Shown here: one piece after another, positions 24,496 through 37,546 of the stretch
Numbering within the stretch: position 1 is the stretch's first letter
Layout: the number at the start of each line of letters is the position of its first letter
NCBI RefSeq assembly: GCF_027497355.1
Contig: NZ_CP114909.1
Location: 62,001 to 126,000 of the forward strand
DNA: 64,000 nucleotides
From: Micromonospora sp. WMMA1947
Lineage (GTDB): Bacteria > Actinomycetota > Actinomycetes > Mycobacteriales > Micromonosporaceae
Direction: 5' to 3'
Program-made: the position numbers and the translations under genes
The notes under the pieces: generated by a model
Told to the model about the DNA's origin: nothing
The model's database searches: none
What the model saw: only the letters and a program-made list of their open reading frames with translations

Positions 24496-24529
24496 GTGAA
24501 CAATAGGGTGAACGGTGTTCACTGAACAC
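24496..24529 (-). promoter_or_regulatory. Promoter of the 13-gene operon with clustered GTGAAC/GTTCAC operator half-sites
   Basis: GTGAAC occurs at 24496-24501 and 24508-24513, GTTCAC at 24517-24522, and GAACAC at 24524-24529. They give two overlapping perfect palindromes: GTGAAC-GGT-GTTCAC (24508-24522) and GTGTTCA-C-TGAACAC (24515-24529). Read on the minus strand, TGTTCA (24528-24523) and TATTGT (24505-24500) are separated by 17 nt, so the boxes overlap both promoter elements. This suits repression by a GntR-like or similar dimer. Another GTTCAC lies at 24585-24590. Confidence 0.55.
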
Positions 24530-24658
24530 GCCCGCGCTGTGAAATCAGAGCGCTCCCGAACTGCGGGATAGCCCGAGCATCAGCGTTCACAACGGTTCAT
24601 CAAAACGTTACGTACGGCGTACCGAAGAAGGCCGAGACCGTCGGCTGTTCCTGGGCGT

Positions 24659-24805
24659 GACCTCTCCGGCGCGCTGGGCGCCGTGGTCGCGGCGCTGCAC
24701 ACCGCGTACCGGCGGCTCGGGCTCGCCGAGGCGGACCTCGCCCGCGTACCCCAGCCGGACGCCCTCGCCGGCTGCGACCTGACGGCCCTGGCCGCCCGCG
24801 TCTGA
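24659..24805 (+). pseudogene. Short orphan C-terminal coding remnant
   Basis: An open frame with strong coding character encodes DLSGALGAVVAALHTAYRRL and continues to a Cys-containing end and TGA at 24803-24805, about 48 codons. Upstream the frame stays open into AT-rich sequence, but there is no start codon, ribosome-binding site or recognisable N-terminus. It looks like the tail of a gene whose front has been lost. The family is not recognised, and chance coding-like sequence in GC-rich DNA is possible. Confidence 0.25.
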
Positions 24806-24885
24806 GCAGGCCGCGCCGCCCGCGCCGGGCGCTCCTGTGAGCGCTCACCCGGCGGTCCACCCGGCATTCCTCCGGGCCCGGGCGG

Positions 24886-24915
24886 TTGAACATGTTATCG
24901 ATAACCTGCTATGTT
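24886..24915 (+). promoter_or_regulatory. Promoter with a LacI-type palindrome inside the -35/-10 spacer
   Basis: TTGAAC (24886-24891) and TATGTT (24910-24915) are 18 nt apart. The spacer contains the perfect 12-nt palindrome GTTATCGATAAC (24894-24905). A repressor bound there would block RNA polymerase directly. The predicted transcript starts near 24922, at a small hairpin (24923-24929 with 24937-24943). It drives the CBM2 esterase gene. Confidence 0.6.
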
Positions 24916-25162
24916 CCGGCACGGGAGCGAAGGGCACGCTCCCCGTCACCCCCGCAATCGGCAAGGCGTCCCGAGGCATCTCCCTCGCCGCCCGGCCGGT
25001 CGGTGACCAGTCCGGGCCGCTCCGCCGATGCACGCCACGCAGGCGGCCACCGGACGACTTCAGCCCCGGCCGCACGCGCGGCTCCGCGCCCTCTTCGCAG
25101 GCGACGTCGGCATCGACGGACGGCCCGGCCTGCACCGCCACCCAGGGCAAGGAGTCCAGCAA

Positions 25163-26476
25163 ATGGCGAAACGAACACCGCTCATCTCATCCATCGCCGC
25201 CGCGGCGATGCTCCTCGCGGCGGCGGCCGGGGGCGCGCTCAGCAGCAGCTTCGGCGAGACAGCGCAGGCGTCGACGAACGGCACGCTCGCGGCGACAGCC
25301 GGCTGCGGCAAGGCGCCCACGCTGTCCAGCGGGACGCGCACCATCTCCAGCGGCGGCCAGAACCGCAGCTACATCCTGCGCATCCCGGACGGCTACGACC
25401 GCAACCGTCCGTACCGGCTGATCTTCGGGTTCCACTGGCTGAACGGCTCGGCGAACAACGTGGCCTCGGCCGGCTACTACGGCCTGCTGCCGCTGTCGAA
25501 CAACAGCACGATCTTCGTCGCGCCGCAGGGCATCGACAACGGCTGGGCCAACACCAACGGCCGGGACCTGACGCTGTTCGACGACATCTCCCGGCAGATC
25601 GAGAACGACCTCTGCGTGGACACGTCCCAGCGGTTCGCGCTCGGCTGGAGCTACGGCGGGGCGATGAGCTACGCGGTGGCCTGCGCCCGGCCCAACATCG
25701 TCCGCGCGGTCACCGTCATCTCCGGCGCCAACCTCAGCGGCTGCAACGGCGGCACCCAGCCGGTCGCCTACTTCGGCATCCACGGCACCTACGACAGCGT
25801 GCTGAACATCTCCATGGGCCGGTCGCTGCGCGACACGTTCGTCCGCAACAACGGCTGCACCGCGCAGAGCCCGCGCGAGCCGAGCCGCGGCAGCCTCACC
25901 CACATCACCACCACGTACTCCGGCTGCCGCGAGGGCTACCCGGTGCAGTGGGCCGCGTTCGACGGCGACCACACCCCTAGCCCGGTCGACGGGTCGTCCA
26001 GCCCGAACGACTCCCGGACCTGGACGTCGGGGGAGATCTGGCGGTTCTTCAGCCAGTTCGCGTCCACCACGCCGCCGACCACGGCGCCGCCGACCACCGT
26101 GCCGCCGACCACGCCGCCGGTCACCACCGCGCCGCCCACGACTCCGCCGGTCACGACGCCGCCGCCGGGTGAGCCGGGCGCGTGCACCGCGACCTACCGG
26201 ACCGTGAACACCTGGCCCGGCGGCTTCCAGGCCGAGGTCACGGTCACGGCCGGCGCGGCGGCGCTCAACGGCTGGACCGTACGCCTGACCCTGGCCTCCG
26301 GCCAGGCGATCAGCAGCCTCTGGAACGGCGTCAACACGGGCACCTCGGGCTCGGTGTCGGTCCGCAACGCCGACTACAACGGCACTGTCGGCGCGAACGG
26401 CTCGACGACGTTCGGGTTCACCGCCACCGGCAACGGCGCCACCGCACCCAGCGGCGTCAGCTGCACCAGCCCCTGA
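25163..26476 (+). CDS. Secreted CE1-type esterase with CBM2
   Basis: The 437-residue exported enzyme starts with a signal peptide (residues 1-37, ending QAS). An alpha/beta hydrolase of the CE1/polyhydroxybutyrate-depolymerase-like (LpqC) group follows (about 48-300): SYILRIPDGYDRNRPYRLIFGFHW, then nucleophile GWSYG with Ser163 and late FDGDHTPSP with the His. A Pro-Thr linker (about 302-335) and a C-terminal CBM2 (about 340-437; [19 protein letters not shown]) complete it. Such proteins remove feruloyl or acetyl groups from plant cell-wall polysaccharide while bound to cellulose or xylan. ATG 25163 has AAGGAG at 25149-25154; the longer in-frame ORF would hide the signal peptide. Confidence 0.88.
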   Translation: MAKRTPLISSIAAAAMLLAAAAGGALSSSFGETAQASTNGTLAATAGCGKAPTLSSGTRTISSGGQNRSYILRIPDGYDRNRPYRLIFGFHWLNGSANNVASAGYYGLLPLSNNSTIFVAPQGIDNGWANTNGRDLTLFDDISRQIENDLCVDTSQRFALGWSYGGAMSYAVACARPNIVRAVTVISGANLSGCNGGTQPVAYFGIHGTYDSVLNISMGRSLRDTFVRNNGCTAQSPREPSRGSLTHITTTYSGCREGYPVQWAAFDGDHTPSPVDGSSSPNDSRTWTSGEIWRFFSQFASTTPPTTAPPTTVPPTTPPVTTAPPTTPPVTTPPPGEPGACTATYRTVNTWPGGFQAEVTVTAGAAALNGWTVRLTLASGQAISSLWNGVNTGTSGSVSVRNADYNGTVGANGSTTFGFTATGNGATAPSGVSCTSP

Positions 26477-26506
26477 CCGGGCCGGGCACCGATCCCCGCA
26501 CGGGGA

Positions 26507-26547
26507 GCCGGGCCGTGGGGTGGCGCCGCGCCGCCCCACGGCCCGGC
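26507..26547. terminator. Long GC hairpin terminator after the CE1 esterase gene
   Basis: Arms 26507-26524 and 26530-26547 form an 18-bp stem with one T-G wobble and a 5-nt loop, starting 30 nt after the stop codon. No T-run follows. It isolates the esterase gene from the GH59 operon. Confidence 0.75.
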
Positions 26548-26609
26548 ACCGGCCGGGACAACGTGAGGTCCCGCCGGACGCCGGGATGTGCTCTAATTAA
26601 CTCTGGTCG

Positions 26610-29193
<2,584 letters not shown>

Positions 29194-29254
29194 CGGCCCG
29201 ACCCTCGCCGACCACATCATCCGCCGCGGCGCGGCCTACCCCGGGAGAAGACCT

Positions 29255-32193
<2,939 letters not shown>

Positions 32194-32202
32194 CCGGCAC
32201 GC

Positions 32203-32239
32203 GACGGGCTCCCCGGCGGCGTCCGCCGGGGAGCCCGTC
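32203..32239. terminator. Operon-end hairpin terminator
   Basis: A 17-bp perfect stem (32203-32219 with 32223-32239) closes on a CGT loop, 9 nt after the SGNH esterase stop. It ends the GH59-GH43-esterase operon. Confidence 0.8.
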
Positions 32240-32297
32240 CGGGCGTCGCCCGCCGCATGACCAGCGGCGGACCCGGCGGGTACGTAGAGTGCGAACC

Positions 32298-32714
32298 ATG
32301 TCGAAGCCGCCGCTGCCCGAGCCCGCCGTCGCCATGCTGGGCAAACCGAATCCCGCCGTCATCGCCACGCTTCGCGACGGCCAGCCGGTGTCCGCGGCCA
32401 CCTGGTACCTCTGGGAGGACGGCCGCGTCCTGGTGAACATGGACGAGGGCCGCCGCCGGCTGGCACACCTGCGCAGCGATCCCCGGGTCTCCCTGACCGT
32501 GCTGGACGAGGGGAACTGGTACACCCACGTCAGCCTGATCGGGCGGGTGGTCGAGCTGCGCGACGACGAGGGCCTGGCGGACATCGACCGGATCTCGCAG
32601 CACTACACCGGGCGCCCCTACCCCCGGCGGGACCGCGCCCGGGTCAGCGCCTGGATCGAGATCGAGCGCTGGCACGGGTGGGGCGCGCACAAGGACAACA
32701 GCCAGACCGGCTGA
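32298..32714 (+). CDS. F420-dependent PPOX-class oxidoreductase
   Basis: The 138-residue split-beta-barrel protein has patterns AMLGKPNPAVIATLRDGQP, AATWYLWEDGRVLVNMDEGRRRL, HLRSDPRVSLTVLD and RVSAWIEIERWHGW. They are typical of the actinobacterial F420-binding family within the pyridoxamine-phosphate-oxidase fold. It likely performs F420H2-dependent reductions; the substrate is unknown. ATG 32298 is preceded by TAGAGT (32285-32290) with exactly 7 nt between, and there is no Shine-Dalgarno sequence. The mRNA is therefore probably leaderless, which fixes this start over the long upstream ORF. Confidence 0.85.
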   Translation: MSKPPLPEPAVAMLGKPNPAVIATLRDGQPVSAATWYLWEDGRVLVNMDEGRRRLAHLRSDPRVSLTVLDEGNWYTHVSLIGRVVELRDDEGLADIDRISQHYTGRPYPRRDRARVSAWIEIERWHGWGAHKDNSQTG

Positions 32715-32757
32715 CGGCGCCCCCACGATGTCCGACCCATGCGGAAGAGTGTCGGGC

Positions 32758-33348
32758 ATGAGTGAGCCGTACGACCCGAAGGCAACGCTGCACCACTACC
32801 TGCGCGCGATCCGGGAGAACCTGATCTGGAAGCTCGACGGGCTGAGCGAACGCGAGGCCCGGCTTCCCCGCACCGCGACCGGCAACAACTTCCTGGGCCT
32901 GCTCAAGCACTGCCTGAACGTCGAGGCCGGCTACTTCGGGCTCACGTTCGGCCGCGAGTTCCCCACGCCCGAGGAGCTGGTGCCGTTCGACGCGTTCGAC
33001 ACGGACCCGCAGGCGGACTGGTACGCGCGAGAGGACGAGACCAAGGACGGGCTGATCGACCTGTACCGCCGCGTCGGGGCGTTCGCGGACGAGACGATCG
33101 AGACGCTGCCGCTGGACGCGCCGGGGCGGGTGCCGTGGTGGCAGCCCGGCCGGCAGGACGTGACGCTGCACCATGTCATCGTGCACGTCTGCGTCGACCT
33201 GGCCCGGCACGCCGGGCACGCCGACGTCATGCGCGAGCAGCACGACGCGACGGTCGGGCTGGGACGGGACAACCGGAACGTTCCCGAGGGCTACGACTGG
33301 CCGGCGTACGTCGGTAAGCTGTCGGCGCTCGCCGACCGGTTCGCGTAG
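32758..33348 (+). CDS. DinB-superfamily protein (DUF664-type)
   Basis: The 196-residue four-helix-bundle protein includes TLHHYLRAIRENLIWKLDGLSEREARL, LGLLKHCLNVEAGYFG and LHHVIVHVCVDLARHAGHADV, whose His residues match the metal triad of DinB-like proteins. Mycothiol- or bacillithiol-dependent transferases belong to this superfamily. ATG 32758 follows AAGAGT (32745-32750) by 7 nt, so the transcript is probably leaderless; an ATG ten codons earlier lies inside the promoter. Role in thiol-dependent detoxification is inference. Confidence 0.83.
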   Translation: MSEPYDPKATLHHYLRAIRENLIWKLDGLSEREARLPRTATGNNFLGLLKHCLNVEAGYFGLTFGREFPTPEELVPFDAFDTDPQADWYAREDETKDGLIDLYRRVGAFADETIETLPLDAPGRVPWWQPGRQDVTLHHVIVHVCVDLARHAGHADVMREQHDATVGLGRDNRNVPEGYDWPAYVGKLSALADRFA

Positions 33349-33353
33349 CCGCC

Positions 33354-33375
33354 CTTCCGGTATGCCGGCCGGAAG
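33354..33375 (+). terminator. Weak hairpin after the DinB gene
   Basis: CTTCCGG (33354-33360) pairs with CCGGAAG (33369-33375) across an 8-nt loop, followed by GTTTC. It is a modest terminator candidate beginning 5 nt after the stop codon. Confidence 0.4.
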
Positions 33376-33436
33376 TTTCAACCATATTTCGGACAGCGGA
33401 TCGACAGGACCAGCAGCATCGTGAACCATCTATCCC

Positions 33437-35248
33437 ATGAAGATCCGGCCCGCCGTCGCCCCGCCGACCGCTGAGGACACCGGTCCCGCGCAGCCTCCCG
33501 CCGACCCGCCCACGGACGAGCAGCCCTCGGACGAGCGCCCCTCGGACGGCAGACGCCGGTGGCGGCCGAACCCGGAGTGGACGCTGGCGATCCTGGGCAG
33601 TCTGCTGCTGGCGGTGGTGCTGACGTGGCCGACGATGCGTCACCCGGCGACCACGATCCCCGGTGACCTGGGCGACCCGACGTTGCAGGCGTGGCAGGTC
33701 GCCTGGTCGGGGCACGCGCTGCTCAACGACCCGGCCAACCTCTGGAACTCGAACACGTTCTTTCCGGAGCGCTACACCTACGCCTACAGCGACACGCTGC
33801 TCGGGTACGCCCCGTTCGGGATGCTCGGCTCCGGCTTCGAGGCCGCCGTGATCCGCTACAACGTCCTCTACGTGCTGCTGCACGCGCTGGCGTTCCTCGG
33901 GGCGTACGCGCTGGCCCGGCAGCTCGGCGCCAACCGCTGGGGCGGTGCGGTCGCCGGGATCGCCTGGGCGTACGCGCCCTGGCGGCTGGCGCACTCGGGC
34001 CACCTGAACATCCTGTCCAGCGGCGGGATCGCGCTGGCGCTGGCGATGCTGGCCCGTGGTCACGGCTGGTCGCTGCGCCACGGCTACCGGCCGGAGCGCC
34101 GCAAGCCCGGCTGGGCGGTGGCCGGGTGGCTCGTCGCGGCCTGGCAGGTCACGCTCGGCTTCGGCATCGGGCTGCCGCTCGTCTACTTCCTGCTGGCCGC
34201 CGTGCTGGTGGCGGCCGGTTGCTACGGCTGGTCCTGGTGGCGCAAGCGGGAGCGGCCCCCGTTCGGCCGGCGGCTGCTGATCGCCGACCTGGCCGGCGGC
34301 GCCGTGTTCGGCACCGTGACGCTGCTGCTCGGGCTGGTCTACCTGCGCGTGGTCGACCTCAACCCGCAGGCCGTCCGGTCGCTGGACTGGACCAAGATGT
34401 TCTCCCCGCCGCTGATCGGGTTCGTCACCGCGCCCGGCGACTCGTGGTTGTGGGGGGAACGGCACGCCGCCGCCCGCGAGCAGCTGACCTGGCCACCGGA
34501 GATGGCGCTGCTGCCCGGCATGACGCTGATCGGGCTGGCCGCGGCGGGGCTGTTCGTCTCGGCGTTCCCGGTGCGGCACCGGGTCGCGCTGGGGCTGGGC
34601 GTGGCCGGCACGGTGCTGCTGGGCCTGGGTGCCACGCTCGGCGGGGACGGCGACCCCGGCTACCTGACGTTGTCCAATCTCCTGCCGGGCTGGGACGCGT
34701 TGCGTACCCCGGGCCGGATGATGCACTGGACCAGCCTGCTGCTGGCCGTACTGGCGGCCGGGCTGGTGACGGCGCTGGCCGAGTCGTTGCGCCGGCCCGC
34801 GGCCGCGCGCGCGTCCCGGGCCGCCGCGGCGCTGGTCCTGCTGGTGCCGCTCGCCCTGGTGACGCTGGAAGGCGTCAACCGCACGCCGCACCCGGTCGTG
34901 CCGACACCACCGGCCGCGATGCGGACCGCGCCGGAACCGATGCTGGTGCTTCCCGCCGGCGGGGTGGGCGACCTGAACTACATGCTCTGGTCCACCGACG
35001 GGTTCCCCCGGATCACCAACGGGCTCGGCGGTTTCGAGCCGGTCACCCAGGCCCAGACGCGGGTCGCCGTGGCGACGTTCCCCGACGCGGGCAGCGTGGC
35101 GTACCTGCGTGGGATCGGCGTGCGGTCGGTCGTCGCGGTGCCGAGCCGCGCGGCGGGGACGCCGTGGGAGGGCATCGAGACCCGGCCGGTCGACGGGCTG
35201 GGCATCACCCGGGAGGATGTCGATGGCACGCTTGTCTACCGTCTCTGA
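33437..35248 (+). CDS. Polytopic membrane protein, GT-C-like glycosyltransferase candidate
   Basis: The 603-residue protein has a Pro/Asp-rich cytoplasmic N-terminus (1-45) and roughly ten membrane segments, starting LAILGSLLLAVVLTWPTM. The first extracytoplasmic loop contains GDLGDPTLQAWQVAW and ANLWNSNTFFPERYTYAYSD. An acidic loop early in the protein followed by many helices resembles polyprenol-sugar-dependent GT-C enzymes. A soluble C-terminal domain (about 500-603) follows the last helix. The next gene encodes a polyprenol-phosphate glycosyltransferase, supporting a two-step system: GT2 makes the lipid-linked sugar, and this protein transfers it outside the membrane. The acceptor is unknown. 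No clear ribosome-binding site precedes the ATG. Confidence 0.7.
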   Translation: MKIRPAVAPPTAEDTGPAQPPADPPTDEQPSDERPSDGRRRWRPNPEWTLAILGSLLLAVVLTWPTMRHPATTIPGDLGDPTLQAWQVAWSGHALLNDPANLWNSNTFFPERYTYAYSDTLLGYAPFGMLGSGFEAAVIRYNVLYVLLHALAFLGAYALARQLGANRWGGAVAGIAWAYAPWRLAHSGHLNILSSGGIALALAMLARGHGWSLRHGYRPERRKPGWAVAGWLVAAWQVTLGFGIGLPLVYFLLAAVLVAAGCYGWSWWRKRERPPFGRRLLIADLAGGAVFGTVTLLLGLVYLRVVDLNPQAVRSLDWTKMFSPPLIGFVTAPGDSWLWGERHAAAREQLTWPPEMALLPGMTLIGLAAAGLFVSAFPVRHRVALGLGVAGTVLLGLGATLGGDGDPGYLTLSNLLPGWDALRTPGRMMHWTSLLLAVLAAGLVTALAESLRRPAAARASRAAAALVLLVPLALVTLEGVNRTPHPVVPTPPAAMRTAPEPMLVLPAGGVGDLNYMLWSTDGFPRITNGLGGFEPVTQAQTRVAVATFPDAGSVAYLRGIGVRSVVAVPSRAAGTPWEGIETRPVDGLGITREDVDGTLVYRL

Positions 35249-35284
35249 CACCGGGTACGCCCACCCGGGCGAAGGCCGGGCGGG

Positions 35285-36295
35285 GTGAGCACCGTGCGGT
35301 TGTCGGTGGTGGTGCCCTGCTTCAACGAGGAAGACTCGGTGGAGCGGCTGCACGAGATGCTCAGCGCCGCGTTCGCCGAGCTGCAGGACGTTGACGTCGA
35401 GGTGGTGTACGTCGACGACGGCAGCGAGGACGGCACCCTGGCGGCGCTGCGCCGGCTCGCCGCCGCCGATCCGGCCGTCTGCTACACCTCGCTGAGCCGC
35501 AACTTCGGCAAGGAGGCGGCCATGCTCGCCGGCCTGCGCCGGGCCACCGGCGACGCGGTCGTCATCATGGACGCCGACCTGCAGCACCCGCCACGGTTGC
35601 TGCCCGAGATGGTGATGCTCTACCGCCAGGGGTTCGACCAGGTGATCGCCCGCCGCGACCGGCGTGGTGACCGGTTCATCCGGATGGTCGCCTCGCGCTC
35701 CTTCTATCGCCTGGTCAACTGGTGGATAGACGTACGCCTGCTCGACGGCGCCGGTGACTTCCGGTTGCTGTCCCGGCTCGCGGTGAACGCGATCCTGGCG
35801 ATGCCGGAGTACAACCGCTTCTCCAAGGGCCTGTTCTCCTGGATCGGTTTCCGCACCGCGGTGGTGGCGCACCGCAACGAGACCCGGCAGGCCGGGCGGA
35901 GCCGCTGGACGTTCGGCAAGCTGTTCAACTACGCGTTCGACGGCCTGCTGTCGTTCAACAACCGGCCGCTGCGCCTGGCCATCTACGGCGGACTGTTCCT
36001 CACGCTCATCGCGGTGGGCTACATGGCCTGGGTCGTCGCGGACGCGGTGGAGAAGGGCATCGACGTGCCCGGCTACACCACCATCATCGTCAGCGTGATC
36101 GGCCTCGGCGGCATCCAGATGATGATTCTCGGGGTGATCGGCGAGTACATCGGTCGGATCTACTACGAGACGAAGCGCCGTCCGCACTATCTCGTGCAGG
36201 AGACCGAGCGCGTCGTCGACACCCCCGGCCGGGCGTCCCGGATTCCCGAGCAGCGTACGGCCACCGGCGGATCGATGGCCGGCGAAACCGGCTGA
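35285..36295 (+). CDS. GT2 polyprenol-phosphate glycosyltransferase (GtrB/ArnC/DPM1-like)
   Basis: The 336-residue protein has an N-terminal GT-A domain (VVVPCFNEEDSVERLHEML, VDDGSEDGTL, and the metal-binding DADLQHPP). Then come the membrane-proximal RSRWTFGKLFNYAFDGLLSF motif and two C-terminal membrane helices (AIYGGLFLTLIAVGYMAWVV and IIVSVIGLGGIQMMILGVIGEYIGRIYYETKRRP). This is the layout of enzymes that move a sugar from a nucleotide donor onto undecaprenyl or polyprenyl phosphate on the cytoplasmic face. The GTG start is 36 nt after the GT-C-like gene, so they form an operon. Confidence 0.88.
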   Translation: MSTVRLSVVVPCFNEEDSVERLHEMLSAAFAELQDVDVEVVYVDDGSEDGTLAALRRLAAADPAVCYTSLSRNFGKEAAMLAGLRRATGDAVVIMDADLQHPPRLLPEMVMLYRQGFDQVIARRDRRGDRFIRMVASRSFYRLVNWWIDVRLLDGAGDFRLLSRLAVNAILAMPEYNRFSKGLFSWIGFRTAVVAHRNETRQAGRSRWTFGKLFNYAFDGLLSFNNRPLRLAIYGGLFLTLIAVGYMAWVVADAVEKGIDVPGYTTIIVSVIGLGGIQMMILGVIGEYIGRIYYETKRRPHYLVQETERVVDTPGRASRIPEQRTATGGSMAGETG

Positions 36296-36409
36296 GCAAC
36301 CCCGATCGGTGGGCGCCGATAGGCGCAGAATCGTTCTCTTTTCGCAGGTGGCGGGCGGTTGCTATGGTCGCCCGCGACGTCGGAGACCGGCGCCGAGGAA
36401 AGGGTTGCG

Positions 36410-37546
36410 ATGGGGCTGATGGACAAGCTCCGGGGCGAGCTCATCGACATCATCGAGTGGCTGGACGACAGCCGCGACACGATGGTCTGGCGATTCCCCC
36501 GGTATCAGAACGAGATCAAGATGGGCGCCCAACTGGTCGTCCGGGAGTCCCAGACGGCGGTGTTCGTCAACGAGGGGAAGATCGCCGACGTCTTCCCGCC
36601 CGGGACGTACACGCTGGAGACCCGCAACCTGCCGATCCTGTCCACCCTGAAGGGCTGGAAGTACGGCTTCAACTCGCCGTTCAAGGCCGAGGTGTACTTC
36701 GTCAACACCCGGCAGTTCACCGACATGAAGTGGGGCACCCAGAACCCGGTCATCCTGCGCGACGCCGAGTTCGGCGTGGTCCGGGTGCGGGCCTTCGGCG
36801 CCTTCGCGGCCCGCGTGGTGGACGCGTCGCGCCTGCTGCGGGAACTGGTCGGCACCGACCCGCAGTTCCGCACCGAGGAGGTGCAGGAATACCTGCGGCA
36901 GCTCATGGTGGGGCGCCTCGGCGGCGCGCTCGCCACGGCCGGGGTGCCGCTGCTGGACCTCGCCGCGCACCAGGACGCGATCGGCCGGCGGCTGGCCGCC
37001 GTGCTGACCGAGGAACTGGCCGAGGTCGGTATCGCGATCCCCAAGTTCGTCATCGAGAACGTGTCGGTGCCGCCGGAGGTCGAGCAGGCGCTGGACAAGC
37101 GGACCAGCATGGGCGCGGTCGGCGACCTGGACCGGTACACCCGCTTCCAGGCCGCCAACGCGATGGAGGCCGCGGCGAACAACCCGGGTGGCGAGGCGGG
37201 CGCGGGCATCGGCCTGGGCATGGGCATGGCGATGGGCCAGCAGATGGCCCGGACCATGGGCGGTGGCGCGGCCGCGCAGCCGGCGCCGGCCCAGCCCGCC
37301 CCCGCGCAGCCGGCCGCCGCCGAGCCGCCGCCGCTGCCGGGCCAGGCCCAGTGGTACGTGGGCGTCGGCGGCCAGCGCCACGGTCCGTACGACCTCGGCG
37401 GGCTGGCCGAGCAGGCGAACGCGGGCGCGCTCGGCGCGGAAACGCTCGTCTGGCGTACCGGGATGGCGCAGTGGCAGCCGGCCGGGCAGGTGCCCGAGCT
37501 GGCGTCGGTGCTCGCCAGCGTCCCGCCGCCGCTTCCGCCGCAATGA
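36410..37546 (+). CDS. SPFH-domain protein with C-terminal GYF_2 domain
   Basis: The 378-residue protein has an N-terminal SPFH/Band-7-type region of the virion-core/YdjI group (about 1-240): DTMVWRFPRYQNEIKMGAQL, VRESQTAVFVNEGKIADVF and PPGTYTLETRNLP. A Gly/Ala/Met-rich low-complexity segment (about 265-315) and a C-terminal GYF_2 (DUF4339) domain (about 320-365: WYVGVGGQRHGPYDLGGLAEQ) follow. SPFH proteins form membrane-associated oligomeric scaffolds. ATG 36410 has GAGGAAAGG upstream. It overlaps the next gene by 4 nt, so the two products are probably made in fixed ratio and interact. Confidence 0.85.
   Translation: MGLMDKLRGELIDIIEWLDDSRDTMVWRFPRYQNEIKMGAQLVVRESQTAVFVNEGKIADVFPPGTYTLETRNLPILSTLKGWKYGFNSPFKAEVYFVNTRQFTDMKWGTQNPVILRDAEFGVVRVRAFGAFAARVVDASRLLRELVGTDPQFRTEEVQEYLRQLMVGRLGGALATAGVPLLDLAAHQDAIGRRLAAVLTEELAEVGIAIPKFVIENVSVPPEVEQALDKRTSMGAVGDLDRYTRFQAANAMEAAANNPGGEAGAGIGLGMGMAMGQQMARTMGGGAAAQPAPAQPAPAQPAAAEPPPLPGQAQWYVGVGGQRHGPYDLGGLAEQANAGALGAETLVWRTGMAQWQPAGQVPELASVLASVPPPLPPQ

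Larger units (their letters stand above)
24420..25162. other. 743-nt intergenic region between the peptide/hydantoin operon and the polysaccharide cluster
   Basis: The region holds the minus-strand operon promoter with GTGAAC boxes (24496-24529), a short degraded coding remnant (24659-24805), the plus-strand promoter with an embedded palindrome (24886-24915) and a roughly 240-nt leader for the esterase gene. The first part (24480-24620) is markedly more AT-rich than the surroundings. Short ORFs on either strand here lack ribosome-binding sites and are not called. Confidence 0.7.

Noticed and set aside
24580..24893. Small minus-strand ORFs in the 24.6-24.9 kb gap
   Set aside because: Two overlapping frames are both open, Arg/Ala/Pro rich and without ribosome-binding sites. 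The opposite strand has the better coding pattern.
25028..25162. Extended N-terminus for the CBM2 esterase
   Set aside because: It would place 45 Arg/His/Gly-rich residues before a proper signal peptide. The ATG at 25163 has AAGGAG at ideal distance.
33227..36187. 986-codon minus-strand frame opposite the GT-C/GT2 genes
   Set aside because: Same artefact: low-complexity Arg/Gln/His-rich translation, while the plus strand has recognisable membrane and GT2 motifs.
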